This document shows, in pieces, positions 18,001-26,567 of a stretch of DNA of 64,000 nucleotides. The DNA comes from Cupriavidus consociatus (GTDB taxonomy: Bacteria > Pseudomonadota > Gammaproteobacteria > Burkholderiales > Burkholderiaceae). The DNA lies in the NCBI RefSeq assembly GCF_017814975.1, contig NZ_JAGIQA010000020.1:79948-143947 (forward strand). The letters are read 5' to 3'. The notes beneath the pieces were generated by a model. That model was not told the DNA's origin and did not search any database. It worked only from the letters and a program-made list of their open reading frames with translations. The first letter of the stretch is position 1. Every line of letters starts with the position of its first letter. A program made the position numbers and the translations under genes.

Positions 18001-18529
18001 CGGCTGGGCGCTTGCAACTAAAGGATGCCGAGAGCAAGGAGTCAGCCAAGTGCGAGCGGGCCTAACCGCCTATCACGCCACGGGTGCTAACCTTGGTCAA
18101 GCGCACTTTCTTGCGATACTGGCGGACACGTACGCAAACACGGGTCGGCCTGGAGCAGCGCTACGTGTTATTCAAAACGCGATCACATGGACAGAGAAGA
18201 CTGGAGAACGCTACTACGAGGCCGAATTGCAGCGCCTGAAGGGAGAACTAGTACTCCGCGAGTCGGTGGCACACTCCGGAGATATGCTGGATCTTGACGT
18301 AGCACTTTCATGTTTCAACCACGCGATTGCCATAGCACGCCGGCAGAATGCCAAATGGCTGGAACTACGTGCAACGCTTGGGCTCGCACAAATCTGGCAG
18401 CAGCAAGGCAAAGTGGCAGCCGCCATGCAGAGACTGACAGAAGTCAAAGAGACTCTTACCGAAGGCTTCGATACCGTCGACTGGGCACGGGCCGCTACAT
18501 TGACAGAAGGGTCCCACGGTCGCGATTGA
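15095..18529 (+). CDS. Double-zinc-ribbon class III cyclase with ATPase and TPR domains
   Basis: A 1144-residue multidomain signalling protein. Two zinc ribbons open it (Cys3/Cys6/Cys17/Cys20 and Cys28/Cys31/Cys42/Cys45). A class III nucleotidyl cyclase follows at about 95-275, with metal-binding Asp105 (VFADMAGST) and Asp149 (KSLGDGILALFG). The region DPVGQTIHIASRMEN has His where many cyclases have Asn. An ATPase domain carries Walker A GDAGIGKS near residue 327 and Walker B LFEDLQWLD near residue 455. The C-terminal 450 residues look like tandem TPR helices. No signal peptide or membrane segment is seen. Such cyclase-STAND proteins are common but poorly assigned; the trigger and product are unknown. 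The gene stands alone, with AAGG 6 bases before the ATG, and looks less GC-rich than its neighbours. Confidence 0.9.
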   Translation: MRCTFCECTNPASAKYCAGCGARLAQRCPCCGHESSPAAQFCVECGSRLTHPTGIPEPPSDFATLSPIYYTPRHLAERILAEQEAMETRGNKAGERKTITAVFADMAGSTALIHNLDPEDARRLIDPVIELMIDAVYYYEGYVAKSLGDGILALFGAPLAHEDHAQRALYAALRMQEAIRRHSNQIPLNVDTPLQIRIGIHTGEVVVRSIRRDDLRTDYDPVGQTIHIASRMENIAAPSSILVSESTYRLTEGYFDFKALGATQVKGIPQPLMVYEVLGLGSSRTRLQVSERRGLARFVGRQDELNKLRQALDRAKAGQGQLVGVVGDAGIGKSRLFHEFKGHAQGSCLILETFSVSHGKSFAYLPLLELVKNYFQISDRDDERMCREKISGRLHILGRGLEDQLFYLLYLLGIIEPGSALPNMDPEIRRQRIFDAITEVLSCESINQPVGILFEDLQWLDSETEAFLNAIVERLPSTRILLLLNYRPEYQHGWSHKPYYTSLPLDPLGSVEAQGLLTALLGNTVQIVPLKKLILEKTEGNPFFMEEVVQTLIEEKVLLGQPGSFTTEKTPNVLHIPATVQGVLTARIDRLPYAEKKLLQTLAVVGKEFPLSLIRRIVEESDDQLRYLLARLQTREFVYERPSFPDIEFAFKHALTQEVASSSLLIEQRSVLHERTAHAIETLFHSRLNEYFAALARHYSLSGNHPKAVEYLHCTAQQALQRSAYLEAIRHVNAALDFLKNFPETTERARQELALLLVIGPALIAAKGFASSEVEATYRRALDLCEQFGETPQLSSTLVGLRTYFSLHADHAKALEVGNRLLSIAENTRDQELLGEANVSLGSTLFFQGDFSAAHSYLNQACVLYASEPRHTHSICPGAEPEVRAYLMLAQVLWCLGYPDQARRRAQEALDLAQKLEHPFTLAHALVSLAQLHQFHRDAKSTQTFADSAIALSREIGFPLWLAWATILHGWALATKGCREQGVSQVRAGLTAYHATGANLGQAHFLAILADTYANTGRPGAALRVIQNAITWTEKTGERYYEAELQRLKGELVLRESVAHSGDMLDLDVALSCFNHAIAIARRQNAKWLELRATLGLAQIWQQQGKVAAAMQRLTEVKETLTEGFDTVDWARAATLTEGSHGRD

Positions 18530-18638
18530 AGTTCAACGGCGACAAGCCGTACGCCGCGGCTACTGTAGCGAGTCGGCGAAACGGACTGTGTCCGGAGTTG
18601 GTATCGTTGAAACCGTGGTAGTGAAATGTCTCGTGGAT

Positions 18639-18661
18639 AAAAAAAGGCACCGAAGGTGCCT
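18639..18661 (-). terminator. Rho-independent terminator of the porin gene
   Basis: On the minus strand a perfect 7-bp stem AGGCACC-TTC-GGTGCCT (18661-18645) runs directly into seven T residues (18645-18639). It lies 28 bp after the porin stop codon and 110 bp after the convergent cyclase gene. This is a textbook intrinsic terminator for the porin transcript. Confidence 0.88.
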
Positions 18662-18688
18662 GAAGACCGTGCTAGAGACGTGCGCGGA

Positions 18689-19864
18689 TCAGAAGATGTG
18701 GCGGATGCCCAGTGCGGCGCCGAACTGGCTGTCCTTGCCGGCACCCAACAGATAAGTGTTCGTCCCCCCGGTAGCTGCCAGGCCTCCAAACGCCAGTGCG
18801 GCGTGCTTAGACCAAGCCGTGCTCAGATACACGTTGGTGCGCTTTGACAGGTTGTAGGCCGCCATGAAGCTGATTTGGTACGGGTTGGCTGGGTTGGTCG
18901 ACACGGCGGTGGCACCCGTCGCGGTCGGCTGAACTCCCTTTAGGTCGTCGTAGTAGTAGGCTAGCGTCAGGTCAACGTTAGCAATAGGCGTGTAGTTGAC
19001 ACCGATCCAGTAGAGATTGTCGCGCAGCGCCACGGCACCATTCGAAAACGCATTGCGGCCCCAGCGGTAGCCGCCCTGCAAGCGCAGAGTCGGCATGATG
19101 CTGTACCCGGCTGCGACGGTCGCCTTGCGGAAGCGCCCGATGCCGCTGTCGCCAAGGACCGAGGCAGTCGGGTCATACTCGTCGTAACCGATGCCCACGC
19201 CCAGCTTGCCGTCGTTGTATTCGATCGCGCCGCCGTAGCCCATGTTGGCGCGGAAGCTACCTGGAGTTTCGCCAGAGCCTGCGCAGGGGCTCACGCCCCC
19301 GGTGCAGAACACGCCGGTGCCGAACGAGAGGTGCGCACGGCCAGTCACCGCGCCGAGCTTGGCCGTGTACTGCACCATGTTGTCCTCGCGGAAGTTCAAT
19401 CCGGTCATGAACGTGATCGGTTCGTACTGCGGCGCGTAGACGGTCGGCGAGTAATTACCGAGCATCAGGAACATCGAGGTGTACTGGCGACCGAAGGTAA
19501 GCTGACCCCAGGTGTTGCTGCGCAGGCCGACGTAGCTCTGGCGGTCGTAGGTGCGGGTGGCGTTGGCCGAGGCGCCATTGTCGGTGTTGAAGCCGGCTTC
19601 GATGACGAAGACGCCGGCAAGTCCGCCACCGAGGTCTTCCACTCCGCGCAGGCCCCAACGGTTACTAGCAAAGCCACCGCTGCTCAGGCGCAACACGCTT
19701 CCGCTTGCGGGTCTCGGATTGGCCGCCGTCGGCAGAGCGGAGCGCATGCTATTCACGTATTCGACGTTGGCGTCGAGAAGCCCATACAACGTGACGCTGG
19801 TCTGAGCGTTTGCAGCGCCCGCGATCATCCCTGACGCGGCCAGCGCCGTGAGCAGCTTGTTCAT
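18689..19864 (-). CDS. Gram-negative trimeric porin
   Basis: A 391-residue outer-membrane general-diffusion porin of the betaproteobacterial OmpC/Omp32-like type. A Sec signal (MNKLLTALAASGMIAGAANA) precedes QTSVTLYGLLDANVEYV, the standard first strand. RNTWGQLTFGRQYT-like and NRWGLRGVEDLGGGL segments follow, and the protein ends in RHIF with the terminal Phe used for outer-membrane assembly. The start ATG is preceded by GGAG. It has its own terminator at 18639-18661 and is divergent from the MFS transporter at 20302. It probably admits small charged solutes; specificity cannot be judged. Confidence 0.95.
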   Translation of the reverse strand: MNKLLTALAASGMIAGAANAQTSVTLYGLLDANVEYVNSMRSALPTAANPRPASGSVLRLSSGGFASNRWGLRGVEDLGGGLAGVFVIEAGFNTDNGASANATRTYDRQSYVGLRSNTWGQLTFGRQYTSMFLMLGNYSPTVYAPQYEPITFMTGLNFREDNMVQYTAKLGAVTGRAHLSFGTGVFCTGGVSPCAGSGETPGSFRANMGYGGAIEYNDGKLGVGIGYDEYDPTASVLGDSGIGRFRKATVAAGYSIMPTLRLQGGYRWGRNAFSNGAVALRDNLYWIGVNYTPIANVDLTLAYYYDDLKGVQPTATGATAVSTNPANPYQISFMAAYNLSKRTNVYLSTAWSKHAALAFGGLAATGGTNTYLLGAGKDSQFGAALGIRHIF

Positions 19865-20301
19865 GCTAAGTTATCTCCAGAGTATATTTCTCATCTCACC
19901 GGCAGAACTTCTCGCACCATCAATCGGCCGGTTCGTACCGTCTTGACGCTGCCGAGCGATAGGTTCGAGGATTCTGCAATCGAAATACCCTTGTAACAAT
20001 CGTCGATATATCACGCTTCGTGAGAAAAACTTTCGCCGGCGTTGATCAGAGTTGCGAGAAAATTCCCTTGTCCTGCTCCGGGGCAGTTCCGTCATGTCCT
20101 CCCTAGGACGGGGCAATTGGAAGCGAATTAATAACCACGCTGGCCAGCGAGCTGGGAGCGTGGTTTTTTTTGCCGATGATCTGGAAGCTCAAGTGGGTTA
20201 TTTAGATCTGCAGCTCGTCCAACATTCTCCATCCAGATATTGGCGCACGGTCGCCATGCCGGCACGCCTTGTACGTCCGGCGTCCCAAACGAGGAGACAC
20301 A
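19865..20301. promoter_or_regulatory. Porin/MFS divergent region with leader-like structure
   Basis: The 437-bp region contains the promoters of the divergent porin and MFS genes. On the plus strand it holds a small hairpin GTCCT-CCCT-AGGAC at 20096-20109 and, 23 bp on, the strong terminator listed separately. The terminator ends 130 bp before the MFS start. The stretch 19950-20171 could therefore be a small RNA or a terminated leader of the MFS mRNA. I cannot match it to a known RNA family. Confidence 0.45.
20133..20171 (+). terminator. Strong intrinsic terminator upstream of the MFS gene
   Basis: AACCACGCT (20133-20141) pairs with AGCGTGGTT (20157-20165), and the loop itself can pair as CCAGC-GA-GCTGG. 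Eight T residues follow (20164-20171). No plus-strand gene ends upstream, since the previous gene is the oppositely oriented porin, so the signal must end a small RNA or an attenuated leader. Confidence 0.7.
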
Positions 20302-21678
20302 ATGCACAACATTCACCTAAAGAAGTTGACCGACGAAGCCCCTTTAAGCATATTCCACTGGACAGTGCTGACACTCTGCTTCGTGATACTGGTTTTCGAC
20401 GGATACGACCTGGCGGTTGCGGGAACTGCGCTGCCAGCTATCATGAAGGAGATGGGAGTCGAAGCCACGACTGCCGGTTTCATGGCCAGTTCCGCGCTGT
20501 TCGGAATGATGTTCGGCGGGATCATCCTAGGCACGCTTGCCGACAAGATTGGCCGCAGGTTGGTTCTCGCGATCTGTGTTTCGTTCTTCAGTATTTTCAC
20601 TGCTGCGGCCGGATTGACCAACGACCCCTACCTATTCAGCGTGATGCGTTTTCTGGCTGGAGTTGGCATTGGCGGCGCTATCCCGAATGTGACTGCGCAT
20701 ATGAGCGAATATGCGCCGACGAAGGTGCGAGGCCTGATGGTGACCGTGATGTGCTGTGGGTACGCGATCGGTAGCATTATTGCGGCGCTTCTAGCGAAGC
20801 AGTTCATCGAAACGCACGGATGGCAATCGGTGTTCTTCGCCGCCGGCTTGCCAGTTCTGCTGATTCCTTTAATTATGAAATACCTGCCTGAGTCCTTGCA
20901 GTTTCTGATCAGGCAGCGCGATGACGCGCGTCTACGCCAGATCGTCCGTAAGATGCGGCCCGACATCCGGCTAGAGTCGCTCGACGAGTTCGGGTTGCCA
21001 AGCCAGGACAAGACCGAAGCGTCCAGCGTTCGGGGGCTGTTTCAAGAGGATCGCGCTTTCAGCACGGTAATGATCTGGGCTGCCTGCATTACGTGCTTAT
21101 TTATGATTTACGCGCTCAGTTCGTGGTTGGTCAAGTTGATGACCATGGCCGGCTACAATCTGGGCTCCTCGCTGAATTTCTTTCTCGCCTACAACGCCGG
21201 CGCCCTCGTCGGGACGGTCGGTGGCGGATGGCTTGCCGATAGGCTGAACATCAAGTGGGTGACCTGCGCTTTCTTCGCAGTCGCCGCGATCTCGCTCACA
21301 CTACTGGGCTATGGTATGCAGCCTCTGCTTCTAGTCGCGGCTGTTGTCGGGGCTGCGACGTTGGGTACGCAGGGACTCCTTTACGCTTTTGGTGGACAGT
21401 TCTACCCGACGTCGATCCGTTCTACTGGTCTTGGCTTTGCTTCCGGGATCGGTCGGATCGGGGCAATCGCAGCACCCATTTTGATCGGCTTTCTAGTGTC
21501 CATGAAGCTGCCGCTAGTGCAGAATTTCTTGTCTATTGCGTTCGTCGCCGTAATCGGCGCCATAGCAGTGGCGTGCATTTCCTACAGGACTTCTGTGGGG
21601 ACGCATGACTACGGTGCGATCAAGGACGTCGATTTCAGTGAGAGAGAGGCAGTGAACAGCGCGCGGATCCGTTCTTGA
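20302..21678 (+). CDS. MFS transporter, aromatic acid:H+ symporter family
   Basis: A 458-residue major facilitator with about 12 membrane segments. The first helix carries FDGYDLAVAGTALPAIM, the DGYD signature of the aromatic acid:H+ symporter (AAHS, PcaK/BenK-like) family. The cytoplasmic loop LADKIGRRL is MFS motif A. I start at the ATG at 20302, preceded by GAGGAG, rather than at 20269. It probably imports an aromatic or related carboxylate by proton symport. It lies 231 bp before the alcohol dehydrogenase on the same strand and at the edge of the P450 region, so it may feed that pathway. The substrate is not determinable. Confidence 0.92.
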   Translation: MHNIHLKKLTDEAPLSIFHWTVLTLCFVILVFDGYDLAVAGTALPAIMKEMGVEATTAGFMASSALFGMMFGGIILGTLADKIGRRLVLAICVSFFSIFTAAAGLTNDPYLFSVMRFLAGVGIGGAIPNVTAHMSEYAPTKVRGLMVTVMCCGYAIGSIIAALLAKQFIETHGWQSVFFAAGLPVLLIPLIMKYLPESLQFLIRQRDDARLRQIVRKMRPDIRLESLDEFGLPSQDKTEASSVRGLFQEDRAFSTVMIWAACITCLFMIYALSSWLVKLMTMAGYNLGSSLNFFLAYNAGALVGTVGGGWLADRLNIKWVTCAFFAVAAISLTLLGYGMQPLLLVAAVVGAATLGTQGLLYAFGGQFYPTSIRSTGLGFASGIGRIGAIAAPILIGFLVSMKLPLVQNFLSIAFVAVIGAIAVACISYRTSVGTHDYGAIKDVDFSEREAVNSARIRS

Positions 21679-21909
21679 TACCAAGAGCGACTGCGATCGC
21701 GAAGTAGCCCGTCGCCGCCGTTCCGATGCGGCGGGCCGCCGGACACCTTGATATCAAATGTGCCGGCATCCCGTATGGGGATGTCCTTTGCCAACGTCAA
21801 GGAACGCGCATCAGGCCTCCACACGAGAGCGCAGAACATTTAACCAACAGTCCGTCATCCTTGCTGGCTTTCCGTGACGGCCTAATCAAGAGTTCACAAG
21901 AGGATTCGC

Positions 21910-23010
21910 ATGCAAATTTTGGCCGCAATTGCCACTTCGCCTGAAACGCCGTTCACCATTGAGGAATGTGAACTTTCCGAGCCCGGTCCAGGAGAAGTTC
22001 TGGTGGCGGTGCACGCTTGCGGTATCTGCCATACTGACATCGCGGCCAAGCTTCGGCATATACCTGTCCCACTCCCGAAGGTCCTTGGCCATGAGGGCGC
22101 CGGCGTGGTGGAGCGTGTTGGCCCTGGTGTAACGACTCTGGCTCCAGGCGACCACGTCGTCATGACTTTTGGATCCTGCGGAGTATGCGAGCATTGCCAC
22201 GACGGTCACCCGAGCTACTGCGAGGAATTCACTTCGATCAATTTTGCGGGCAAACGCAATGCCGGCGAGGCGATCCAACGCGGGGGCGCGGCCATAGGAG
22301 GGGGCTTCTTCGCCCAATCGGCATTTGCGACCTATGCCCTCGCCAGGGAACGTAACGCCATCCGGATCGACAGAGATCTGCCGCTGCATCTGATGGCCCC
22401 TCTGGGCTGCGGCATTCTCACGGGCATTGGCACCGTCCTGCGCGTCCTAAAGCCATGCGCGGGCACGTCGTTGGTCGTCTTTGGCGCCGGCGCCGTGGGG
22501 CTGGGTGCCGTGATGGCAGCCAAGCTCGCTGGCTGCACCACCATCATCGCCGTGGATATTAAAGAGGGTCGGCTGCAGAAAGCTCTGGAACTGGGCGCTA
22601 CCCATATGATCCAAGGCGATCAGCTCGACGCTGTGGCGCAGATTATATCGATCACAGGGACAGGCGCACATTTCTCAGTTGACACCACGGGCGTCCCTGA
22701 CGTTGTTGCGCAATCGATCGCTTGCTTGCGCAAGCGTGGCACCACGGCGCACGTCGCCTTGTCCTCCAGCAAGGATGGTTACAAGCTCGCCCCCAACATC
22801 TTCGTCGGCCGAGGACTCCAGGTCCGTGGGGTGGTCGAAGGCGATGCCGTGCCGTCGTCTCTCATTCCTCAGATGGTGGCGTTTTACCGCGCTGGCGTGT
22901 TGCCTCTGGAAAAAATTGTCCAGACTTTCCGGTTCGACCAGATCAATGAGGCGATGCATGCTATCGCAAGCGGCGAGGTCGTTAAACCAGTGCTTGTGAT
23001 GAAGAGCTAG
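21910..23010 (+). CDS. Zinc-dependent alcohol dehydrogenase, aryl/terpene-alcohol type
   Basis: A 366-residue medium-chain NAD-dependent alcohol dehydrogenase. Catalytic zinc ligands appear in CGICHTD and GHEGAGVVERVG. The structural zinc loop has four cysteines in GSCGVCEHCHDGHPSYC. The Rossmann motif GAGAVGLGAV lies near residue 193. The closest described relatives are benzyl-alcohol and geraniol dehydrogenases of the XylB/GeDH type. AGGA precedes the ATG by 6 bases. It would oxidise a primary, probably allylic or aromatic, alcohol to the aldehyde that the dehydrogenases at 24089 or 27051 could oxidise further. It is convergent with the GntR gene at 23173. Confidence 0.92.
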   Translation: MQILAAIATSPETPFTIEECELSEPGPGEVLVAVHACGICHTDIAAKLRHIPVPLPKVLGHEGAGVVERVGPGVTTLAPGDHVVMTFGSCGVCEHCHDGHPSYCEEFTSINFAGKRNAGEAIQRGGAAIGGGFFAQSAFATYALARERNAIRIDRDLPLHLMAPLGCGILTGIGTVLRVLKPCAGTSLVVFGAGAVGLGAVMAAKLAGCTTIIAVDIKEGRLQKALELGATHMIQGDQLDAVAQIISITGTGAHFSVDTTGVPDVVAQSIACLRKRGTTAHVALSSSKDGYKLAPNIFVGRGLQVRGVVEGDAVPSSLIPQMVAFYRAGVLPLEKIVQTFRFDQINEAMHAIASGEVVKPVLVMKS

Positions 23011-23172
23011 ACAACGGCAGCCACCATACGGGAGATTCGCTCGAAGGCAATGCGACTAAAGGCTTGCATGGCGCGCGGGGTTTCCTGAAGGCCGGGATGT
23101 ACCTAACGACTTTCTCGGCCGAAGATTGCATGACGTACGCCGGGCATTGAGATCGAGGCGTTTAACTGCTGC

Positions 23173-23832
23173 CTAACTTGTTTCGCGTAACGATCTTAGC
23201 GCCTGCAGCGCGGCTTCCTGGGCAGCATTCACGTGGCGCCGCGCGGCCTCTGCCGCCTCCTCCGGGGATCGGCGCTCGATAGCAGATACGATCTCGTCGA
23301 ATTCCTGCTTTGAAACCGCGCTGCGACCTGGAGTAGAAAACGAGAGCCGGCGTAGAACGTGGATTCGGGTGTACAAGCCACTCAGAATCTCCGTCAGGAC
23401 GGGATTCAGCGTTCCAGCCAGTAGCAACTCATCAAATCGTTGCAGGCCGTCCCAAACGTCAGTCTTCTGCCGGCGTACTTCGATAAGCGCATCAATCTCT
23501 TTCTGTGACGCCCTCTGGGTGAAGAGCCTCACGACCAGAGGTTCAAGTTCGGCTCGGACCTCGTAAATATTTTTTACTTCTTCCTCCGTCGGTATCGCCA
23601 CACGGAGTCCGCGACTGGGCGAAGCTTCGACCAGCCGTTCAGCCTGGAGGTGACGCAAGGCCTCGCGCACCGAGGTGCGACTTACGCCGGTCAATTCCGT
23701 CAACTCTCGTTCAGTGAGCCGGCGACCGGGCTCTAGCACTCCATCCAGGATGGCTTGACGCAGGATCCCCACCACTTTGTCGCGCAATAGCACACTAGGT
23801 GCAACGCGCATACTAAGAGCTGCATCAGTCAC
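23173..23832 (-). CDS. GntR-family regulator (FadR/FCD type), paralogue A
   Basis: A 219-residue GntR regulator. The winged HTH includes LTERELTELTGVSRTSVREALRHLQ (given by pattern, residues about 38-62), and a helical FCD ligand-binding domain follows. The start is GTG with GGAGG 6 bases upstream. It is near-identical in length and very similar in sequence to the GntR at 38436-39095, so the two are duplicates at either end of the P450 region. A shared operator motif precedes both (23869-23895 here) and here overlaps the gene's own promoter, implying autorepression. Carboxylates are common ligands of the family. Confidence 0.93.
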   Translation of the reverse strand: MTDAALSMRVAPSVLLRDKVVGILRQAILDGVLEPGRRLTERELTELTGVSRTSVREALRHLQAERLVEASPSRGLRVAIPTEEEVKNIYEVRAELEPLVVRLFTQRASQKEIDALIEVRRQKTDVWDGLQRFDELLLAGTLNPVLTEILSGLYTRIHVLRRLSFSTPGRSAVSKQEFDEIVSAIERRSPEEAAEAARRHVNAAQEAALQALRSLRETS

Positions 23833-23868
23833 TTACAACCTCCTTTTTTCGCCGCGAGCAGGCGAGCT

Positions 23869-23910
23869 TAAGACGGTATGCAGAATGCAGTCTTACAAAT
23901 TCGATGTCAA
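23869..23910 (-). promoter_or_regulatory. GntR promoter with overlapping GAC-N15-GTC operator
   Basis: The dyad TAAGAC (23869-23874)-N15-GTCTTA (23890-23895) encloses GGTATGCAGAATGCA. Almost the same sequence occurs at 39120-39144 and, inverted, at 39397-39421. On the minus strand a perfect -35 TTGACA (23910-23905) is followed after 17 bp by CATTCT (23887-23882), which lies inside the dyad. A repressor bound here would block RNA polymerase, so this is most likely the autoregulatory site of the GntR gene starting at 23832. Confidence 0.65.
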
Positions 23911-24088
23911 TAGCCCCGCAGACCAAACGCTAAAGGAGCATTTGTTGCAGTGCCTTTGAACTTCTGTATCCGTAAAATCAATAGTGAGCACTTACAAATA
24001 TGCGGACTCAAGACATCAGAACCATGATTCCACCGATGCAACCAAAACGCCGAAGAAATCATGGTGCACTGACCGTTCAACCTACTTA

Positions 24089-25519
24089 TCAAGCAGCCTC
24101 ATAGCCGAACATCGACTTCGTCTCGAGGAACTCCTCGAATCCGAATCGGCCCCATTCGCGCCCGTTGCCCGATTGCTTGTACCCGCCGAACGGCGCGTCG
24201 AAGCTTCCCGGCGCCCCGTTGATGTGAACCATCCCTGCCCTGATTTGACGAGCGATGCTACGGGCCTTCTCGACATCCGCTGCTGTCACATACGATGACA
24301 GTCCGTATACGGTGTCATTGGCGATGGCGACTGCCTGGTCCTCCGTGGCGTATGGAACGATCGAGAGAACCGGACCGAAGATTTCCTCCCTTCCGATCGT
24401 CATGTCATTGGTAACGCCGGCAAATACTGTCGGCCGAACATAATAGCCCTTGTCCAGACCGCTCGGCCTCCCAGCGCCGCCTGCCACGAGACGCGCCCCC
24501 TCCTCGATACCCTTTTCGATCATTGCCTGAACTCTCTCGAACTGGGCAGCGTTCGCAACGGGTCCGATTACCGTCGTCTCTGCTCGCGGATCACCCACAA
24601 TCGTCTCTTCCGCGACCGAGCGCGCAAGCTCCGCCGCCTCATCAAGCCTATGGGCCGGAACGAGAAGCCTGGTCGGCGCGTTGCACGATTGCCCTGAATT
24701 GTTAAAGCATACGCGCGCACCGTGTATGACCGCACTCTTGAATGAGTCGTCATCAATCAGAATATTTGGCGATTTCCCGCCCAGTTCTTGGCTAACGCGC
24801 TTGACCGTGTCTGCAGCTGTCTTCGCCACAAGAACACCTGCACGGGTCGACCCCGTGAACGAAACCATGTCGATGCCCGGATGTGCCGAAATGGCATGAC
24901 CAACAGACGGGCCATCGCCATTAATCAGGTTGAAGACCCCCGCGGGCACGCCAGCCTCATCCAGGATTTCCGCGAAAAGAAGCGCTGAAATCGGCGACAT
25001 TTCGCTAGGCTTGAGAACCATAGTGCAGCCCGCGGCCAGGGCGAGTGCGACCTTGCACGCGACTTGATTCATTGGCCAATTCCAGGGTGTAATGAAGCCG
25101 CAAACACCGATGGGCTCCCTTACAACAAGTGTTTGGCCGATGCGCTCCTCAAACTCGTAATCTTGCAGTGTCTTGATCGCCTGTGCGAAGTGCCGGGATC
25201 CGATCGGCGACTGGAAGTGGCGTGCCAGGGTGAGTGGAGCACCCATCTCATTCGAAACGGCGTCTGCGATCTCGTCCTTCCGCCGCTCATAGACAGCCGC
25301 TACGGCTCCAAGCAGTTCGAGACGTTCGGTACGAGTCGTGGCTGCATAGGATGGGAATGCACGACGCGCCGCGGCCACCGCGAGATCCACATCGGCGGCC
25401 GAGCCGAGTGCAATCTGGGCGAACGCCGCCTCCGTTGCCGGATTGACCACATCAAATAGACGCGGCTGTTCCGGCACGACCCATTTGCCATCAATATAGA
25501 ACTTCAGATTGTTTGTCAT
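24089..25519 (-). CDS. NAD(P)-dependent aldehyde dehydrogenase
   Basis: A 476-residue aldehyde dehydrogenase with FITPWNWPMNQ, FTGSTRAGVLVA, the base Glu in QELGGKSPNILI and the catalytic Cys in NNSGQSCNAPTR. The ATG follows AGGAG. It belongs to the broad group of bacterial aldehyde dehydrogenases acting on aliphatic or aromatic aldehydes. It lies between the channel gene at 25674 and the GntR gene at 23832 on the same strand, with 256 bp before the latter. Its likely job is to oxidise an aldehyde made by the alcohol dehydrogenase or SDRs in this region. Confidence 0.92.
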   Translation of the reverse strand: MTNNLKFYIDGKWVVPEQPRLFDVVNPATEAAFAQIALGSAADVDLAVAAARRAFPSYAATTRTERLELLGAVAAVYERRKDEIADAVSNEMGAPLTLARHFQSPIGSRHFAQAIKTLQDYEFEERIGQTLVVREPIGVCGFITPWNWPMNQVACKVALALAAGCTMVLKPSEMSPISALLFAEILDEAGVPAGVFNLINGDGPSVGHAISAHPGIDMVSFTGSTRAGVLVAKTAADTVKRVSQELGGKSPNILIDDDSFKSAVIHGARVCFNNSGQSCNAPTRLLVPAHRLDEAAELARSVAEETIVGDPRAETTVIGPVANAAQFERVQAMIEKGIEEGARLVAGGAGRPSGLDKGYYVRPTVFAGVTNDMTIGREEIFGPVLSIVPYATEDQAVAIANDTVYGLSSYVTAADVEKARSIARQIRAGMVHINGAPGSFDAPFGGYKQSGNGREWGRFGFEEFLETKSMFGYEAA

Positions 25520-25673
25520 GATGTTACTCCTAAACTAAAAGCTCACTCCCATCAATATTCAGGTTGCAAACGACAGGGCATGAGCGGGCCACCACCGTCC
25601 TTGTGTCCGACGGTGGCGTGTAACAAGGTTCTATCGGCGGCATCGCTATCGAAACGGAAAATGGCAACCGAGA

Positions 25674-26567
25674 CTAGAACAGAAAGCCAGCGCGCAGAGT
25701 CATGCCTACGTTCTGCCGATACCCGCCGCGCACCGCAAAGTCATGCGTCAATTCCACTGTCATTAGCGATTTCGGATTGAGGAATTGGCTTAGTGCAACG
25801 CGGAGTTGTTGTTTCTGAGTCCGCCCGCCTGTCTCCACTCCATCAATGCTGACCGCCCCGCCAGAGTAGGCGGAGTAGCCTATTGCCGCTGAAGTTCCTG
25901 TAGCAAAATCCCGGTTAAGATAGAACTGCGCCTGGTAAGAATCCCGTTGCTTCAGCCTTTGACTGCCATTAAAGCCTGCCTTGTTGTTGTCACCATAGGT
26001 ATGCCAGTCAATATATGCTTCGGCGCGCCAAACCGACGCGAAACGCTGGCCACCCGCAAGCATTAGAACGCCGTTCCAACGATTCTCACCAAGATTTAAG
26101 GCGTTTCCGGGGCGGTAGGTACCAGTTGGAGCAGTAAGCACAGCCGCGATGCCCACGTATGAGCCACGCTCGGCGTCGCTCAGGGGCCATATTTGGGTGA
26201 CGAGACTGAGATCACCATACCCCGACGTCGTCCCTAGCGGTGCCCCGCCAATTTCACCATTCCTGAGCGATCCGTATGGCAACACAATATTCTGTTGCAC
26301 TGGTATTCCGGCAATCGTAAAGCTATGTATCGCCCGAACCACACCGACGTGCGTATCAAGCCCCGTGTTCTCCTTGAACGTCCTGCCGTTCAAATTGAAT
26401 TCATCATTGTGTCCGTACAGATAATACAAGCCCAATGCGGTTACGCCGCTCGGCAACGGGACTATGTCACCGGGCAATACGTCATAGGCTCGACTTGCGC
26501 CGCAATGCGAAAGCATCGTTAGACAAACTGATGCGGTGGCAAGCATCTTATGCTTACGTTGTCTCAA
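25674..26567 (-). CDS. Outer-membrane channel, phenol-degradation MetA-pathway family
   Basis: A 297-residue protein of the SphY/MetA-pathway-of-phenol-degradation family, putative beta-barrels for uptake of hydrophobic compounds. After a signal peptide (RQRKHKMLATASVCLTML, cleavage near SRAYD) come LPSGVTALGLYYLYG, alternating barrel-like strands and a terminal Phe (LRAGFLF). I choose the TTG at 26567 because AAGGA lies 7 bases upstream and it gives the positively charged n-region. The ATG at 26546 is the alternative, and the frame extends to 26609. The gene lies just beyond the last aldehyde dehydrogenase of the P450 run, which suggests entry of a hydrophobic substrate. Confidence 0.85.
   Translation of the reverse strand: MRQRKHKMLATASVCLTMLSHCGASRAYDVLPGDIVPLPSGVTALGLYYLYGHNDEFNLNGRTFKENTGLDTHVGVVRAIHSFTIAGIPVQQNIVLPYGSLRNGEIGGAPLGTTSGYGDLSLVTQIWPLSDAERGSYVGIAAVLTAPTGTYRPGNALNLGENRWNGVLMLAGGQRFASVWRAEAYIDWHTYGDNNKAGFNGSQRLKQRDSYQAQFYLNRDFATGTSAAIGYSAYSGGAVSIDGVETGGRTQKQQLRVALSQFLNPKSLMTVELTHDFAVRGGYRQNVGMTLRAGFLF

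Noticed and set aside
21708..21737. GC-rich stem after the MFS gene as a terminator
   Set aside because: The arms pair imperfectly and no T run follows, so I do not list it as a feature.
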